Source: an uncultured Collinsella sp. (GTDB lineage: Bacteria > Actinomycetota > Coriobacteriia > Coriobacteriales > Coriobacteriaceae). Taken from it: DNA of 28,617 bases. This document shows, piece by piece, positions 1-6,854 of this stretch; the first letter of the stretch is position 1, and the number at the start of each line of letters is the position of its first letter. The notes beneath the pieces are model-generated. The model did not search any database. It was given only the letters and a program-made list of their open reading frames with translations, and was not told the DNA's origin. The position numbers and the translations under genes are program-made. The stretch covers positions 1 through 28,617 of the forward strand of contig UQOJ01000023.1 in assembly GCA_900542635.1 (NCBI GenBank), in the 5' to 3' direction.

Positions 1-16
1 TAGCGGGTGGTTTAAA

Positions 17-37
17 GCTGGCCGCTGCGCGGCCAGC
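17..37. repeat. Perfect 9-bp inverted repeat with 3-base loop
   Basis: Bases 17-25 (GCTGGCCGC) are exactly complementary to 29-37, with loop TGC. No T-tract follows on +, and only TTTAAA follows on -, so it is a poor intrinsic terminator. It lies just beyond the permease terminator and belongs to whatever gene lies to the left of the window. Confidence 0.5.
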
Positions 38-49
38 GGACTAAAGTCT

Positions 50-82
50 TGAACACAAAAGAAGGGGCCTCGTAAGGCCCCT
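50..82 (-). terminator. Intrinsic terminator of the APC permease gene
   Basis: Stem AGGGGCC (63-69) pairs with GGCCCCT (76-82) around loop TCGTAA. Read on the - strand the hairpin is followed by TTCTTTTGTG, a T-rich tract. It lies about 50 bases past the stop codon of the permease, on the same strand. Confidence 0.8.
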
Positions 83-133
83 CCTTAGGAAAGGGAATCG
101 ATTTATTCCACAGCCGTAGATTAATCCTAGCCG

Positions 134-1597
134 CTACTCCATCATGTCGAGGACGGAGGGGCGAAGCTCGTTCTCGGCGGCCTCGGGATCGGTCTCGCGC
201 AGGCGGTTAATGTAGCGGTTGTACCACATCACGGCAAGGCCCAGGAAGACAACCACGCCGCCAACGTTGTAGACCAGCGTCAGCCACAGCGGCTGATCGA
301 GCGGAATGGTGCCGCAGATAAGCACGAAGCAGAAGACCACAAGCAGGAATGCGGCAACGACCAGGCCAAAGCTGCGCGAGCCCATGCGGAAGCCACGGGG
401 AGCAGCATCGAAGTTCTTGCGCAGCATAAAGTAGGCAAGCAGAATCAGCAGCGGCGGGAGCAGAGCGGTGGCAGCCGTCATGTTGGTGACAATCATGAGC
501 AGGTCGTCGAGGTTACCAGAGCCCAGGGCCGGGATGATCAGGATGGGGACGACGATGGCGAACTGCAGCCAAGCGGCGCGGGCAGGAATGCCATGCTCGT
601 TGAGCTCGACGATCTTGCTACCAAAGACGCCCTTGGGGATCTCGGTGAAGAAGACCTTGATGGGAGCGGAGGTCCACATCATGAGGGAGCCCAGCGTAGC
701 GGCGAGAAGGATCAAGCCGATGGCGCGCGTAGACACTTCCATGGGAATGCCAAAGTGGGCAAAGACAGCGCCGAATACGTCGAAGATACCGGTGGAGATG
801 GCAACGCTGCCCTCGGGGATGAACAGGTTAACCAGCAGCGAAGCGCCTGCATACAGAAGGCCGATGGTCAGGCCGGCGATAACGACGGTGCGCACGAAGG
901 CCTTGACGCCACCCTTAAGGTCGTTAAGGAACACGCCGACAGACTCAGCGCCGCCAACGCCCTGGATGATCCAGGCAAGCGTACCGAAGAAGCCCCACAT
1001 AGTGGCGAAGTTGCTCATGTCGGGAGCCATGTTGGCGGGCGTGGGAGCCGTAGCGAACTCAACGCCACCAAAGGCAGCAGCCAGGGACAGCAGGATGAAC
1101 ACGGCAGTCAGGCCGAGAGCCGCGGTCGAACCGAAGGAGGAAATAGAGCCGATCCACTTAGCGCCCTTGGTTGAAACCCACGTGGCTATAGCAAAGACGA
1201 CAATCTCGATAATGGTGATCCACAGCTGCGAAAGCTCGGCATTGGCACCAAAGAACACGTAGCTCGCGTAGATGATGACATTGGGCAGGACGGACGCAAA
1301 GAAGAACAGGTTGACGAACCAGTAGCTAAACGCCGTCAGGAATGCCCAGCGGCCGCCCATCGAGGTCTTGACCCAGGCGTACACGCCCGACTCGGAGTCC
1401 TTGTTGAGGCCGACAAACTCGGCGGTAACCAGGGTATAGGGGACAAAGTACAAAAGCGTGGCGAAGAAGAACGACGGCGCGGCTGCCAAGCCGATAGCCG
1501 CGTTGTTGTTGATGATGTTCTTGATACCGAACACGGCGGCGACCGTCATGCCCAGCAGAGCGAACGAACCAATCGTTCCTCGTTTTTCAGAGCTCAT
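134..1597 (-). CDS. APC-superfamily amino acid permease
   Basis: Integral membrane transporter of about 487 residues, predicted to carry an amino acid across the cytoplasmic membrane by exchange or cation symport. The N-terminus is short and cytoplasmic, then about 12 hydrophobic segments alternate with short loops, as expected for the amino acid-polyamine-organocation fold. The first membrane segment (LLGMTVAAVFGIKNIINNN) has the broken, glycine-containing helix typical of the family, and the overall look resembles glutamate/GABA-type antiporters (GadC-like), but the substrate cannot be read from sequence. A TTG codon four codons upstream is in frame, but ATG at 1597 is preferred because GGGAGGG lies immediately before it. 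A TTGCAC/TTAGAT promoter precedes the gene and a terminator follows it, so it looks monocistronic. The neighbouring ebg operon is on the same strand but separated by 150 bases. Confidence 0.85.
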   Translation of the reverse strand: MSSEKRGTIGSFALLGMTVAAVFGIKNIINNNAAIGLAAAPSFFFATLLYFVPYTLVTAEFVGLNKDSESGVYAWVKTSMGGRWAFLTAFSYWFVNLFFFASVLPNVIIYASYVFFGANAELSQLWITIIEIVVFAIATWVSTKGAKWIGSISSFGSTAALGLTAVFILLSLAAAFGGVEFATAPTPANMAPDMSNFATMWGFFGTLAWIIQGVGGAESVGVFLNDLKGGVKAFVRTVVIAGLTIGLLYAGASLLVNLFIPEGSVAISTGIFDVFGAVFAHFGIPMEVSTRAIGLILLAATLGSLMMWTSAPIKVFFTEIPKGVFGSKIVELNEHGIPARAAWLQFAIVVPILIIPALGSGNLDDLLMIVTNMTAATALLPPLLILLAYFMLRKNFDAAPRGFRMGSRSFGLVVAAFLLVVFCFVLICGTIPLDQPLWLTLVYNVGGVVVFLGLAVMWYNRYINRLRETDPEAAENELRPSVLDMME

Positions 1598-1625
1598 AAG
1601 CCCTCCCAATCATCTATTAAATGTC

Positions 1626-1654
1626 ATCTAAACCCGTCCGAGCTGCAAGTGCAA
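1626..1654 (-). promoter_or_regulatory. Predicted sigma-70-type promoter of the permease
   Basis: On the - strand TTGCAC (1654-1649) is followed after 17 bases by TTAGAT (1631-1626). This places the transcription start near 1619, giving a short leader of about 20 bases before ATG at 1597. A CCGTCCG/CGGACGG inverted repeat (1634-1640 and 1658-1664) overlaps the spacer and the region upstream of the -35 box and could be an operator. Confidence 0.5.
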
Positions 1655-1673
1655 ACACGGACGGTGCACCTGC

Positions 1674-1717
1674 TAAGGGGAATGGGGAAAAGGGAGTCAA
1701 CAAAGCCATCCCCCTTA
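1674..1717 (-). repeat. Imperfect hairpin downstream of ebgC
   Basis: Arms of 12 bases (1674-1685 and 1706-1717) pair with one A-C mismatch on +, which becomes a G-U pair in - strand RNA. It is 34 bases past the ebgC stop codon and could terminate or stabilise the ebg transcript, though no T-tract follows. Confidence 0.45.
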
Positions 1718-1750
1718 ACGGCGCGAAGCAAACGTCCAGGCGGACGAATA

Positions 1751-2206
1751 CTACTTGTTGGGGAAGGAATATCCTTCAACCGTCACGTGCAGTACCACGA
1801 CGCGGGGATCCGCGGCATCAGCCACGACACGGTAGGCCTCGTCGATCTCGACGACGGCAACGCCGCCGGCGGGAATCGTCACAGTCTCCCCCGTACCCTC
1901 AAAGCGCTCGCGATCATCGATATCGCTGTAGGCGCGGGTGCAGGTGAGGCCTGCCTTGGGGGCAACCTCGACAGTCAGGTCGCCGTCGAGCGGGGCGAAC
2001 ACGGCATGATAGCGACGGTGACCGACCAGATCGGCGGTAGCGGCCTCGTGGGCGTCCACCCACCAATACACCAACGAGTCGCCGATGGAGTACGCCACAT
2101 CGTGCTGCAGTTCAGAAACGCCGTCGAGCGCCTGGCCGGTACGCATCCACTTCTTGACGGACTTCATCTGAGCATCGAAGTCGGCACGCGAGTTAAAGAC
2201 ATGCAT
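1751..2206 (-). CDS. ebgC: Beta-galactosidase small subunit EbgC (YhcH/YjgK/YiaL family)
   Basis: A 151-residue soluble protein of the YhcH/YjgK/YiaL (DUF386) cupin-like family, the size of E. coli EbgC (about 149 residues). In E. coli EbgC associates with EbgA and is needed for full beta-galactosidase activity. Family signs are the central run HEAATADLVGHRRYHAVFAP, the conserved acidic and aromatic residues, and the end PRVVVLHVTVEGYSF. The start is ATG at 2206 because an AGGAGG (2215-2220) lies eight bases upstream, inside the last codons of ebgA. The two genes are three bases apart, indicating one operon and probably translational coupling. Members of this family also occur alone as sugar-processing proteins, but the pairing with a GH2 enzyme makes EbgC the best reading. 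Confidence 0.88.
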   Translation of the reverse strand: MHVFNSRADFDAQMKSVKKWMRTGQALDGVSELQHDVAYSIGDSLVYWWVDAHEAATADLVGHRRYHAVFAPLDGDLTVEVAPKAGLTCTRAYSDIDDRERFEGTGETVTIPAGGVAVVEIDEAYRVVADAADPRVVVLHVTVEGYSFPNK

Positions 2207-2209
2207 GGC

Positions 2210-5200
2210 TTATGCCTCCTTAATGGGTGCCAGCGCCTGAGCCAGATCGGCAGACGTCAGCGGTCGCAGGGACACCTCAAAGCTGAAGCTCTCAAAACGG
2301 GTGCGGTAGGAATCGAGCACCTCGGAACCCCAAGAGTTCGAGCCAAGGCCGAGCAGCTGGTCGTTGATGTTGACCGTGACCGTGTCGCCCTTGACAAGGT
2401 CATAGACGTGCTTGGCGTTATCGATGGCCTCGCAGCTATAGGGCCATGCCGAGAACGAGAACGGGTTGGAGGCAGCGTCAGCCGGACGAGTCACCAGCAC
2501 GCCGTCACCGTGGCTGGAGCGCAGGGCAACCCAGCGGGTACCCTCGCGGTTGGCGCAGTCCTGAGGCATAACGTAGGGCGTGAACATGTCGTCGACCGTA
2601 GTGCGGTAATGACCGACCGGGTTGGCGCGCAGCGAGTCCGGATAGTTCTCGCCTGGGCCGTGGCCATACCACTCGACGGCACGATCGCAACCGGGGACTT
2701 CGAAGGAGATGCCGATGCGCGGGATGATGTCCGAATAGTCACCGTAGGGCTCGCCGGAAACCTTGAGGTCGACGCGACCGCTCGGAAGCACGGTGTAGAC
2801 GAGCTCGACGCGCATGCCGAACGCACGGACGGGAGGAGCGATACGCTGGCTCACGGTAACGACGACCGCATTGCCGTCCTGCTTCCAAGAAACCTTGCGG
2901 GTAGACGTCTGCATCACATCGATGAAGTTGTCCTTCCACAGTGAGTCATACTCCTGGGCGTGGTTATCGACGAGCGGATGCCAAAAACCAACCTGGGGAC
3001 CAGAGGCCATGACGTCGCGGCCTGATGCCTTCCACTCGCTCACGGTACCGTTTACCTTGCTGAAGGTCAGCTTGCCGTTGAGGGAGTGAATGTGGATCTC
3101 CTGCTCGGTCTCCTCGACCGTAAGCTCAGGACGAGCGGGGGCGACGATGGCCGGCGCTGGATGGTTGGCGATGGCAAACTGGCTTGCGCCCAGCTGGAAC
3201 ATCGGCTCGCACCAGACGTGAGCGGCCATGGTGTAGGCGCGCACAGTCAGCAGGGTCTCGCCTACCGCGGCCTCGTGAATCACCAGCGGAAGCTGGACGG
3301 ACTCACCGGGGGCAACCGCACCGGGCATGAGCGTCTTGCGGCAGACCACGTCGCCGTCCACCAGGGTCTCAGCCGACAGGCAAACATCCTCGAGGGTGGT
3401 AAACCAACGCTTGTTGGTGACAGTCAGCTCGCCCGCCTCGGCATCATAAGCCATGCGAACCGGGCAGATGACCTGACCATACTCAGTGAGGCCCGGGCTC
3501 GGCTGCTGCCAAGGGAACACCATGCCGTCGATGCAGAAGTTGCTGTTGTTGGGGTAATCGCCGTTGTCGCCGCCATACATATCGTAGGCAACGCCGTCCT
3601 CGGTCACAGCGGCCAAACCGTGGTCGCACCATTCCCAGATAAACTGGCCTTGGATGCAATCCCAGCGATCGAAGACCTCCTGGTACTCGGACAGGCCTCC
3701 GGGGCCATTGCCCATGGAGTGACCGTACTCGCAGTTGATGCGCGGCTTGGGGAACGGATGCTCACCAAAGTCGTTCATCTGCGACACACGGGAGTACATC
3801 GTGGAAATGACATCGACGGTATCGGCGTTGCGGTCCTCCTCGTAATGGACCGGGCGACCATCGAGCTCGTGAGCCTTGGCGTACATCGCGCGGATGTTGC
3901 AGCCATAGCCGCTCTCGTTGCCCATCGACCACATAATGATGCAGGCGTGGTTGCGCTCCTGCATCACCAGGCGCTCAATGCGGTCGACGTAGGCCGGCTC
4001 CCATGCCGGGTCGTCGGTGACCAGGGCGATATTGCCGATATTCTCGAAGCCGTGGCTCTCCATATCGGTCTCGGCGACCAGCATGATGCCATACTCGTCG
4101 CACAGCTCGTAAAAGCGCGGGTCGTTGGCGTAGTGGGACGTGCGCACCGCGTTGATGTTGTGCTGCTTCATGAGCTCCAGGTCGCGGCGCATGCGATCGA
4201 GGCCCACGGCGCGGCCCTTGTGATCGTCGTGATCGTGGCGGTTGACGCCATGCATCTTAAAGTAAGTGCCGTTGAGGTAGATATGATTGCCCTCGACCGT
4301 CACCTCGGCAAGACCCTGGCGATGCGGGACGTACTCGCTGACCTGGTCACCGTCGTAGACCTCAAACGTAAGGTCATAGAGGAAGGAGTCCTCGGGATTC
4401 CAGAAGTGGGCATCGGTCACGCTGCACTCGGCATGGCCGTCGACGCACTCGCCCGTAGCCACCACGTTCTCGCCATCGCTGAGCGTAAACACGACGCGGG
4501 AAGCGCCCTCGGCCACCGTATCGAGCGTAATCAGAGCGGCATCGCCCTCGCGGTGCGTGCGGAACCTAAAGTCGACCAGGTGTGCGGCGGGACGCTGCAT
4601 AAGGTACACATCGCGGAAGATGCCCGATGCCCACCACATGTCTTGGTCCTCGATATAGCTACCATCGCTGTACTGCAGAACCTTGACCGCAAACAGGTTG
4701 TCGCCCTCGACAAGCGCGTCGGTCACGTCGAACTCGGCAGACAGGCGCGAGCCCTTGGTCATGCCGATAAACTTGCCGTTGACGTACAGCTCGCCATAGC
4801 TCTCGATGCCGTCAAAGCGAATGATCTCGCGAGCGCCTGCAGGCACGGCGGGAAGATTGACGATGCGCTGGTACACGCCCGTGGGATCGTCAGAGGGAAC
4901 GAACGGCTGATCCACCGGGAACGGGAAGCCCTCGTCGGTGTAGGCAAGGTTGCCATAGCCGTCCACCTGCCACAGGTGCGGAACCTCCACGTGATCCCAC
5001 TCGGGCTCGTACGTGGAAAGCTCCTCGTTAGAGACGGCAGCAGGCCCCTCAAAGAGGCGGAACTGCCACGAGCCGGACAGCTGGACAAACCCGCGCGACA
5101 GCTCGCGGCTGTACGTAGCGGCGAGATCGGCGGTCTCGTAACCCATGAAGTACGCATGGGGTGCCAGGCGGTTCCTGTGGGTGAGCGCTTGGTTTTCCCA

Positions 5201-5218
5201 ATCGTTAATGGCGTCCAT
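2210..5218 (-). CDS. ebgA: Beta-galactosidase large subunit EbgA (GH2)
   Basis: A 1002-residue cytoplasmic glycoside hydrolase of family 2 that cleaves terminal beta-galactosides such as lactose. The N-terminus (NDWENQALTHRNRLAPHAYF) is very close to E. coli EbgA rather than LacZ. Domain order is that of GH2: sugar-binding jelly roll (about 1-220), Ig-like domain (about 220-325), TIM barrel (about 325-620), then a second Ig-like domain and the C-terminal beta-galactosidase domain. The acid/base glutamate is E435 in WSMGNESGYG and the nucleophile is E497 in NCEYGHSMGN; MHGVNRHDH is also present. No signal peptide is seen. The start at 5218 is supported by AAGGAG seven bases upstream. Expression is probably repressed by the divergent LacI-type regulator acting at three operators. 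Confidence 0.93.
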   Translation of the reverse strand: MDAINDWENQALTHRNRLAPHAYFMGYETADLAATYSRELSRGFVQLSGSWQFRLFEGPAAVSNEELSTYEPEWDHVEVPHLWQVDGYGNLAYTDEGFPFPVDQPFVPSDDPTGVYQRIVNLPAVPAGAREIIRFDGIESYGELYVNGKFIGMTKGSRLSAEFDVTDALVEGDNLFAVKVLQYSDGSYIEDQDMWWASGIFRDVYLMQRPAAHLVDFRFRTHREGDAALITLDTVAEGASRVVFTLSDGENVVATGECVDGHAECSVTDAHFWNPEDSFLYDLTFEVYDGDQVSEYVPHRQGLAEVTVEGNHIYLNGTYFKMHGVNRHDHDDHKGRAVGLDRMRRDLELMKQHNINAVRTSHYANDPRFYELCDEYGIMLVAETDMESHGFENIGNIALVTDDPAWEPAYVDRIERLVMQERNHACIIMWSMGNESGYGCNIRAMYAKAHELDGRPVHYEEDRNADTVDVISTMYSRVSQMNDFGEHPFPKPRINCEYGHSMGNGPGGLSEYQEVFDRWDCIQGQFIWEWCDHGLAAVTEDGVAYDMYGGDNGDYPNNSNFCIDGMVFPWQQPSPGLTEYGQVICPVRMAYDAEAGELTVTNKRWFTTLEDVCLSAETLVDGDVVCRKTLMPGAVAPGESVQLPLVIHEAAVGETLLTVRAYTMAAHVWCEPMFQLGASQFAIANHPAPAIVAPARPELTVEETEQEIHIHSLNGKLTFSKVNGTVSEWKASGRDVMASGPQVGFWHPLVDNHAQEYDSLWKDNFIDVMQTSTRKVSWKQDGNAVVVTVSQRIAPPVRAFGMRVELVYTVLPSGRVDLKVSGEPYGDYSDIIPRIGISFEVPGCDRAVEWYGHGPGENYPDSLRANPVGHYRTTVDDMFTPYVMPQDCANREGTRWVALRSSHGDGVLVTRPADAASNPFSFSAWPYSCEAIDNAKHVYDLVKGDTVTVNINDQLLGLGSNSWGSEVLDSYRTRFESFSFEVSLRPLTSADLAQALAPIKEA

Positions 5219-5250
5219 GGTGATGCTCCTTCGTCATCGTAGTGATTCTT

Positions 5251-5266
5251 GTGCAACCGGTTGTCC
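5251..5266. promoter_or_regulatory. Operator 1, CAACCGGTTG palindrome over the ebgA start site
   Basis: GTGCAACCGGTTGTCC; the central ten bases (5254-5263) are a perfect palindrome with a CG centre, typical for LacI-family sites. It lies over the predicted ebgA transcription start near 5262, directly downstream of the -10 box, where a bound repressor would block initiation. Confidence 0.75.
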
Positions 5267-5268
5267 TT

Positions 5269-5298
5269 ATCTTACGGGCGATGCAAAATACTGTGCAA
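5269..5298 (-). promoter_or_regulatory. Predicted ebgA-ebgC promoter
   Basis: On the - strand TTGCAC (5298-5293) is followed after 18 bases by TAAGAT (5274-5269). The -35 box overlaps operator 2 and the start site overlaps operator 1, as expected for a repressed promoter. Confidence 0.65.
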
Positions 5299-5308
5299 CC
5301 GGTTGTCC
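5293..5308. promoter_or_regulatory. Operator 2, CAACCGGTTG palindrome over the ebgA -35 box
   Basis: The 16 bases GTGCAACCGGTTGTCC are identical to operator 1 and start 42 bases from it, four helical turns at 10.5 bases per turn, so the two sites face the same side of the DNA. Confidence 0.75.
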
Positions 5309-5337
5309 GCTGAACGGTCGATTTGGTCGGGTTAACG

Positions 5338-5353
5338 GTGCAACCGGTTGTAC
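5338..5353. promoter_or_regulatory. Operator 3, upstream CAACCGGTTG palindrome
   Basis: GTGCAACCGGTTGTAC, 45 bases beyond operator 2. It is followed by a further half site ACAACCG. Its position suits looping or cooperative binding with the two proximal operators, and it could also serve autoregulation of the divergent regulator gene. Confidence 0.72.
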
Positions 5354-5388
5354 AACCGCGACACTTATGTCACCCTGAGTATCGAAAC

Positions 5389-5508
5389 TCAGCGCAAGAC
5401 ATCGTTCTTAAGCTCGTAGGCAACCGCCGCGCCCGCTGATATCTCACCCATACGAGACGTATTCGATTGCGGCTTGGTTGCAAAACGACACCGGTCACCG
5501 GATACCAT
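5389..5508 (-). CDS. Possible 39-residue small protein of unknown function
   Basis: An ATG-started frame of 39 residues sits alone in the gap between the ebg operators and the regulator gene, antisense to the regulator leader. The peptide is polar and basic at first (GDRCRFATKPQSNTSR), then MGEISAGAAVAYELKNDVLR to the stop. The codons look like those of neighbouring genes and the composition is protein-like, but there is no clear ribosome binding site and I recognise no family. It could equally be the decayed 3' end of an older gene or chance. Confidence 0.25.
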   Translation of the reverse strand: MVSGDRCRFATKPQSNTSRMGEISAGAAVAYELKNDVLR

Positions 5509-5594
5509 GAACGCTGTTCAGGCGCACTATAGTAAGCTGTATCCGCACCAGCCCGCATCAGTGACAACATCGACCGCATTTTCCAGGAGACGCC

Positions 5595-6611
5595 ATGACC
5601 CAACCAGTTCGCACCGCACCTACGCTTGCCGAGGTTGCCGCAGCTGCCGGCGTGTCGCGCTCCACGGCATCGCGCGCTCTCAACGATTCGCCCCGCATTA
5701 GCGAGGAAACCAAAAAGCGCGTCCGCGCGGCGGCCAAGAAAGTCAATTTTGTCCCCAACGCTCGTGGCCGAGCGCTCGCTGTCGGGCGCACGGAAATCAT
5801 CGCCGTGCTCGTGACCGAGCCCCTGAGTGAACTCTTCAGCGACCCCACCTATAGCGAGTTTTTGAGCGGCATTACCGAGGAACTGTCGGAGTCGTCCTAT
5901 CTGCCCGTTATCTTGCAGGCGTCTTCTACGCATGAGCGCAACCGCGCACGCGAGCACTTTGAGCGCCGCTCGTTCGACGCCGTGATCGACGTCTCCCCCT
6001 ACAAGGGCAGCGAGCTGCTCGAGGTACTGTGCGAGCTGGGCGTACCCACCGTGTTGTGCGGCCAGCTCGAGGGCCACCCCTATCGCGATGTGTTCTCGAC
6101 GGTCTACTCTGACGACGAAGAGGGCGGACGCTTTGCAGCGCTCGCTATGAAGGAGCGAGGGCGCAAAGATATCGTCGCCGTGTTGGGACCGCAAGACAAC
6201 CCCGCCGTTGTCGACCGCCTGCGCGGCTACCGCGCCGTCTTGGGCGAAGACCTCCCAGACGCAAACGTTATCTATACCGGCTGGAACAACGGAGACGGCT
6301 ATCAGGCCATGCACCAGATCCTCGCGCGCGAGATTGCTTTCGATGGCGTGCTCTGCGGATCGGACCGTATCGCGGCTGGCGTCATCACCGCACTCAACGA
6401 GGCAGGCCTATCCGTTCCGGCGGACATTTCTGTCGTCGGCTTCGACGATCACGAGATTGCGACGCGCTGCGTCCCCGCGCTCACGACCGTCCGCCAGCCC
6501 CTGCGCGAAGAAGGCCACATGGCCGCCAACATTGCGCTCGACATGATCAAGGGTGCCGAGCCCACCACCTCCGTGATGCACATGCAGCTGATCCAGAGAG
6601 ACTCGCTATAA
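5595..6611 (+). CDS. LacI-family transcriptional regulator, probable ebg repressor
   Basis: A 338-residue DNA-binding repressor of normal LacI/GalR length. Residues 9-30 (TLAEVAAAAGVSRSTASRAL) are the helix-turn-helix, followed by the hinge-helix region PNARGRALA, and from about residue 65 a periplasmic-binding-protein-like effector domain; the C-terminal lobe has the typical VPADISVVGFDDHEIATRCVPALTTVRQP run. AGGAG lies ten bases before ATG at 5595. It is divergent from ebgA-ebgC and faces three CAACCGGTTG operators, so a role like E. coli EbgR (derepression by a galactoside) is inferred; the ligand is not known. Two T-followed hairpins terminate it. Confidence 0.9.
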   Translation: MTQPVRTAPTLAEVAAAAGVSRSTASRALNDSPRISEETKKRVRAAAKKVNFVPNARGRALAVGRTEIIAVLVTEPLSELFSDPTYSEFLSGITEELSESSYLPVILQASSTHERNRAREHFERRSFDAVIDVSPYKGSELLEVLCELGVPTVLCGQLEGHPYRDVFSTVYSDDEEGGRFAALAMKERGRKDIVAVLGPQDNPAVVDRLRGYRAVLGEDLPDANVIYTGWNNGDGYQAMHQILAREIAFDGVLCGSDRIAAGVITALNEAGLSVPADISVVGFDDHEIATRCVPALTTVRQPLREEGHMAANIALDMIKGAEPTTSVMHMQLIQRDSL

Positions 6612-6617
6612 GAAATT

Positions 6618-6666
6618 GGGGCAGGCTTTCCGCCAGACAGTTGTTACGGAAAGCCTGCCCCGTTTT
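6618..6666 (+). terminator. Hairpin A: terminator of the LacI-type gene, first unit of a 62-base tandem array
   Basis: Perfect 15-bp stem GGGGCAGGCTTTCCG (6618-6632) with 6647-6661, 14-base loop containing AGACAG at 6635-6640, followed by GTTTTG. It starts seven bases after the regulator stop codon and has the shape of a strong intrinsic terminator. Confidence 0.8.
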
Positions 6667-6679
6667 GAGTGCTCATTCT

Positions 6680-6731
6680 GGGGCACAGTTTCCGTTAGAC
6701 AGCTCAACCGGAAACTGTGCCCCATTATTTT
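6680..6731 (+). terminator. Hairpin B: second unit of the 62-base tandem array
   Basis: Stem GGGGCACAGTTTCCG (6680-6694) with 6709-6723, again 15 bp with a 14-base loop and AGACAG at the same place in the loop (6697-6702), followed by ATTATTTTG. Three base pairs differ from hairpin A, all compensated in the other arm. Confidence 0.75.
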
Positions 6732-6741
6732 GCCGAATTCT

Positions 6742-6764
6742 GGGTCGCGCTTTCCGCGACGCCC
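6742..6764. repeat. Degenerate third unit of the 62-base array
   Basis: GGGTCGCGCTTTCCG begins exactly 62 bases after hairpin B and is preceded by the same ATTCT. It lacks the long right arm; instead GTCGCG pairs locally with CGCGAC. It looks like a decayed copy. Confidence 0.5.
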
Positions 6765-6795
6765 GGTCATCCCAAGCCCTCTCAACCTCGGCGCA

Positions 6796-6831
6796 TAAAA
6801 AACGAGGGAAGGCACGCGTCCTTCCCTCGTT
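6796..6831 (-). terminator. Intrinsic terminator of aspS
   Basis: Perfect 12-bp stem AACGAGGGAAGG (6801-6812) with 6820-6831; on the - strand it runs into a T6 tract. It lies 23 bases past the aspS stop codon. Confidence 0.92.
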
Positions 6832-6854
6832 ACGGGCAATATGTAGCCGCTTGC

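Noticed and set aside
134..2206. Permease as part of the ebg operon for lactose uptake
   Set aside because: It belongs to the APC amino-acid family, has its own promoter, and no CAACCGGTTG operator is present before it.
3086..5242. A long open frame on + opposite ebgA, and similar frames opposite aspS (6717-8786), ppc (15044-17551), hisS (17878-19167) and the YhgE genes
   Set aside because: These are antisense shadows caused by high GC at third codon positions. Their translations are rich in His, Arg, Gly and Val without family motifs, whereas the - strand proteins have clear signatures.
6618..6764. CRISPR array
   Set aside because: The repeat is a terminator-like hairpin with only two and a half units, spacers of 18 bases that resemble each other, and no cas genes nearby.
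6606..6839. Small frames on both strands in the gap after the LacI-type gene
   Set aside because: They consist of the terminator hairpins read as codons.
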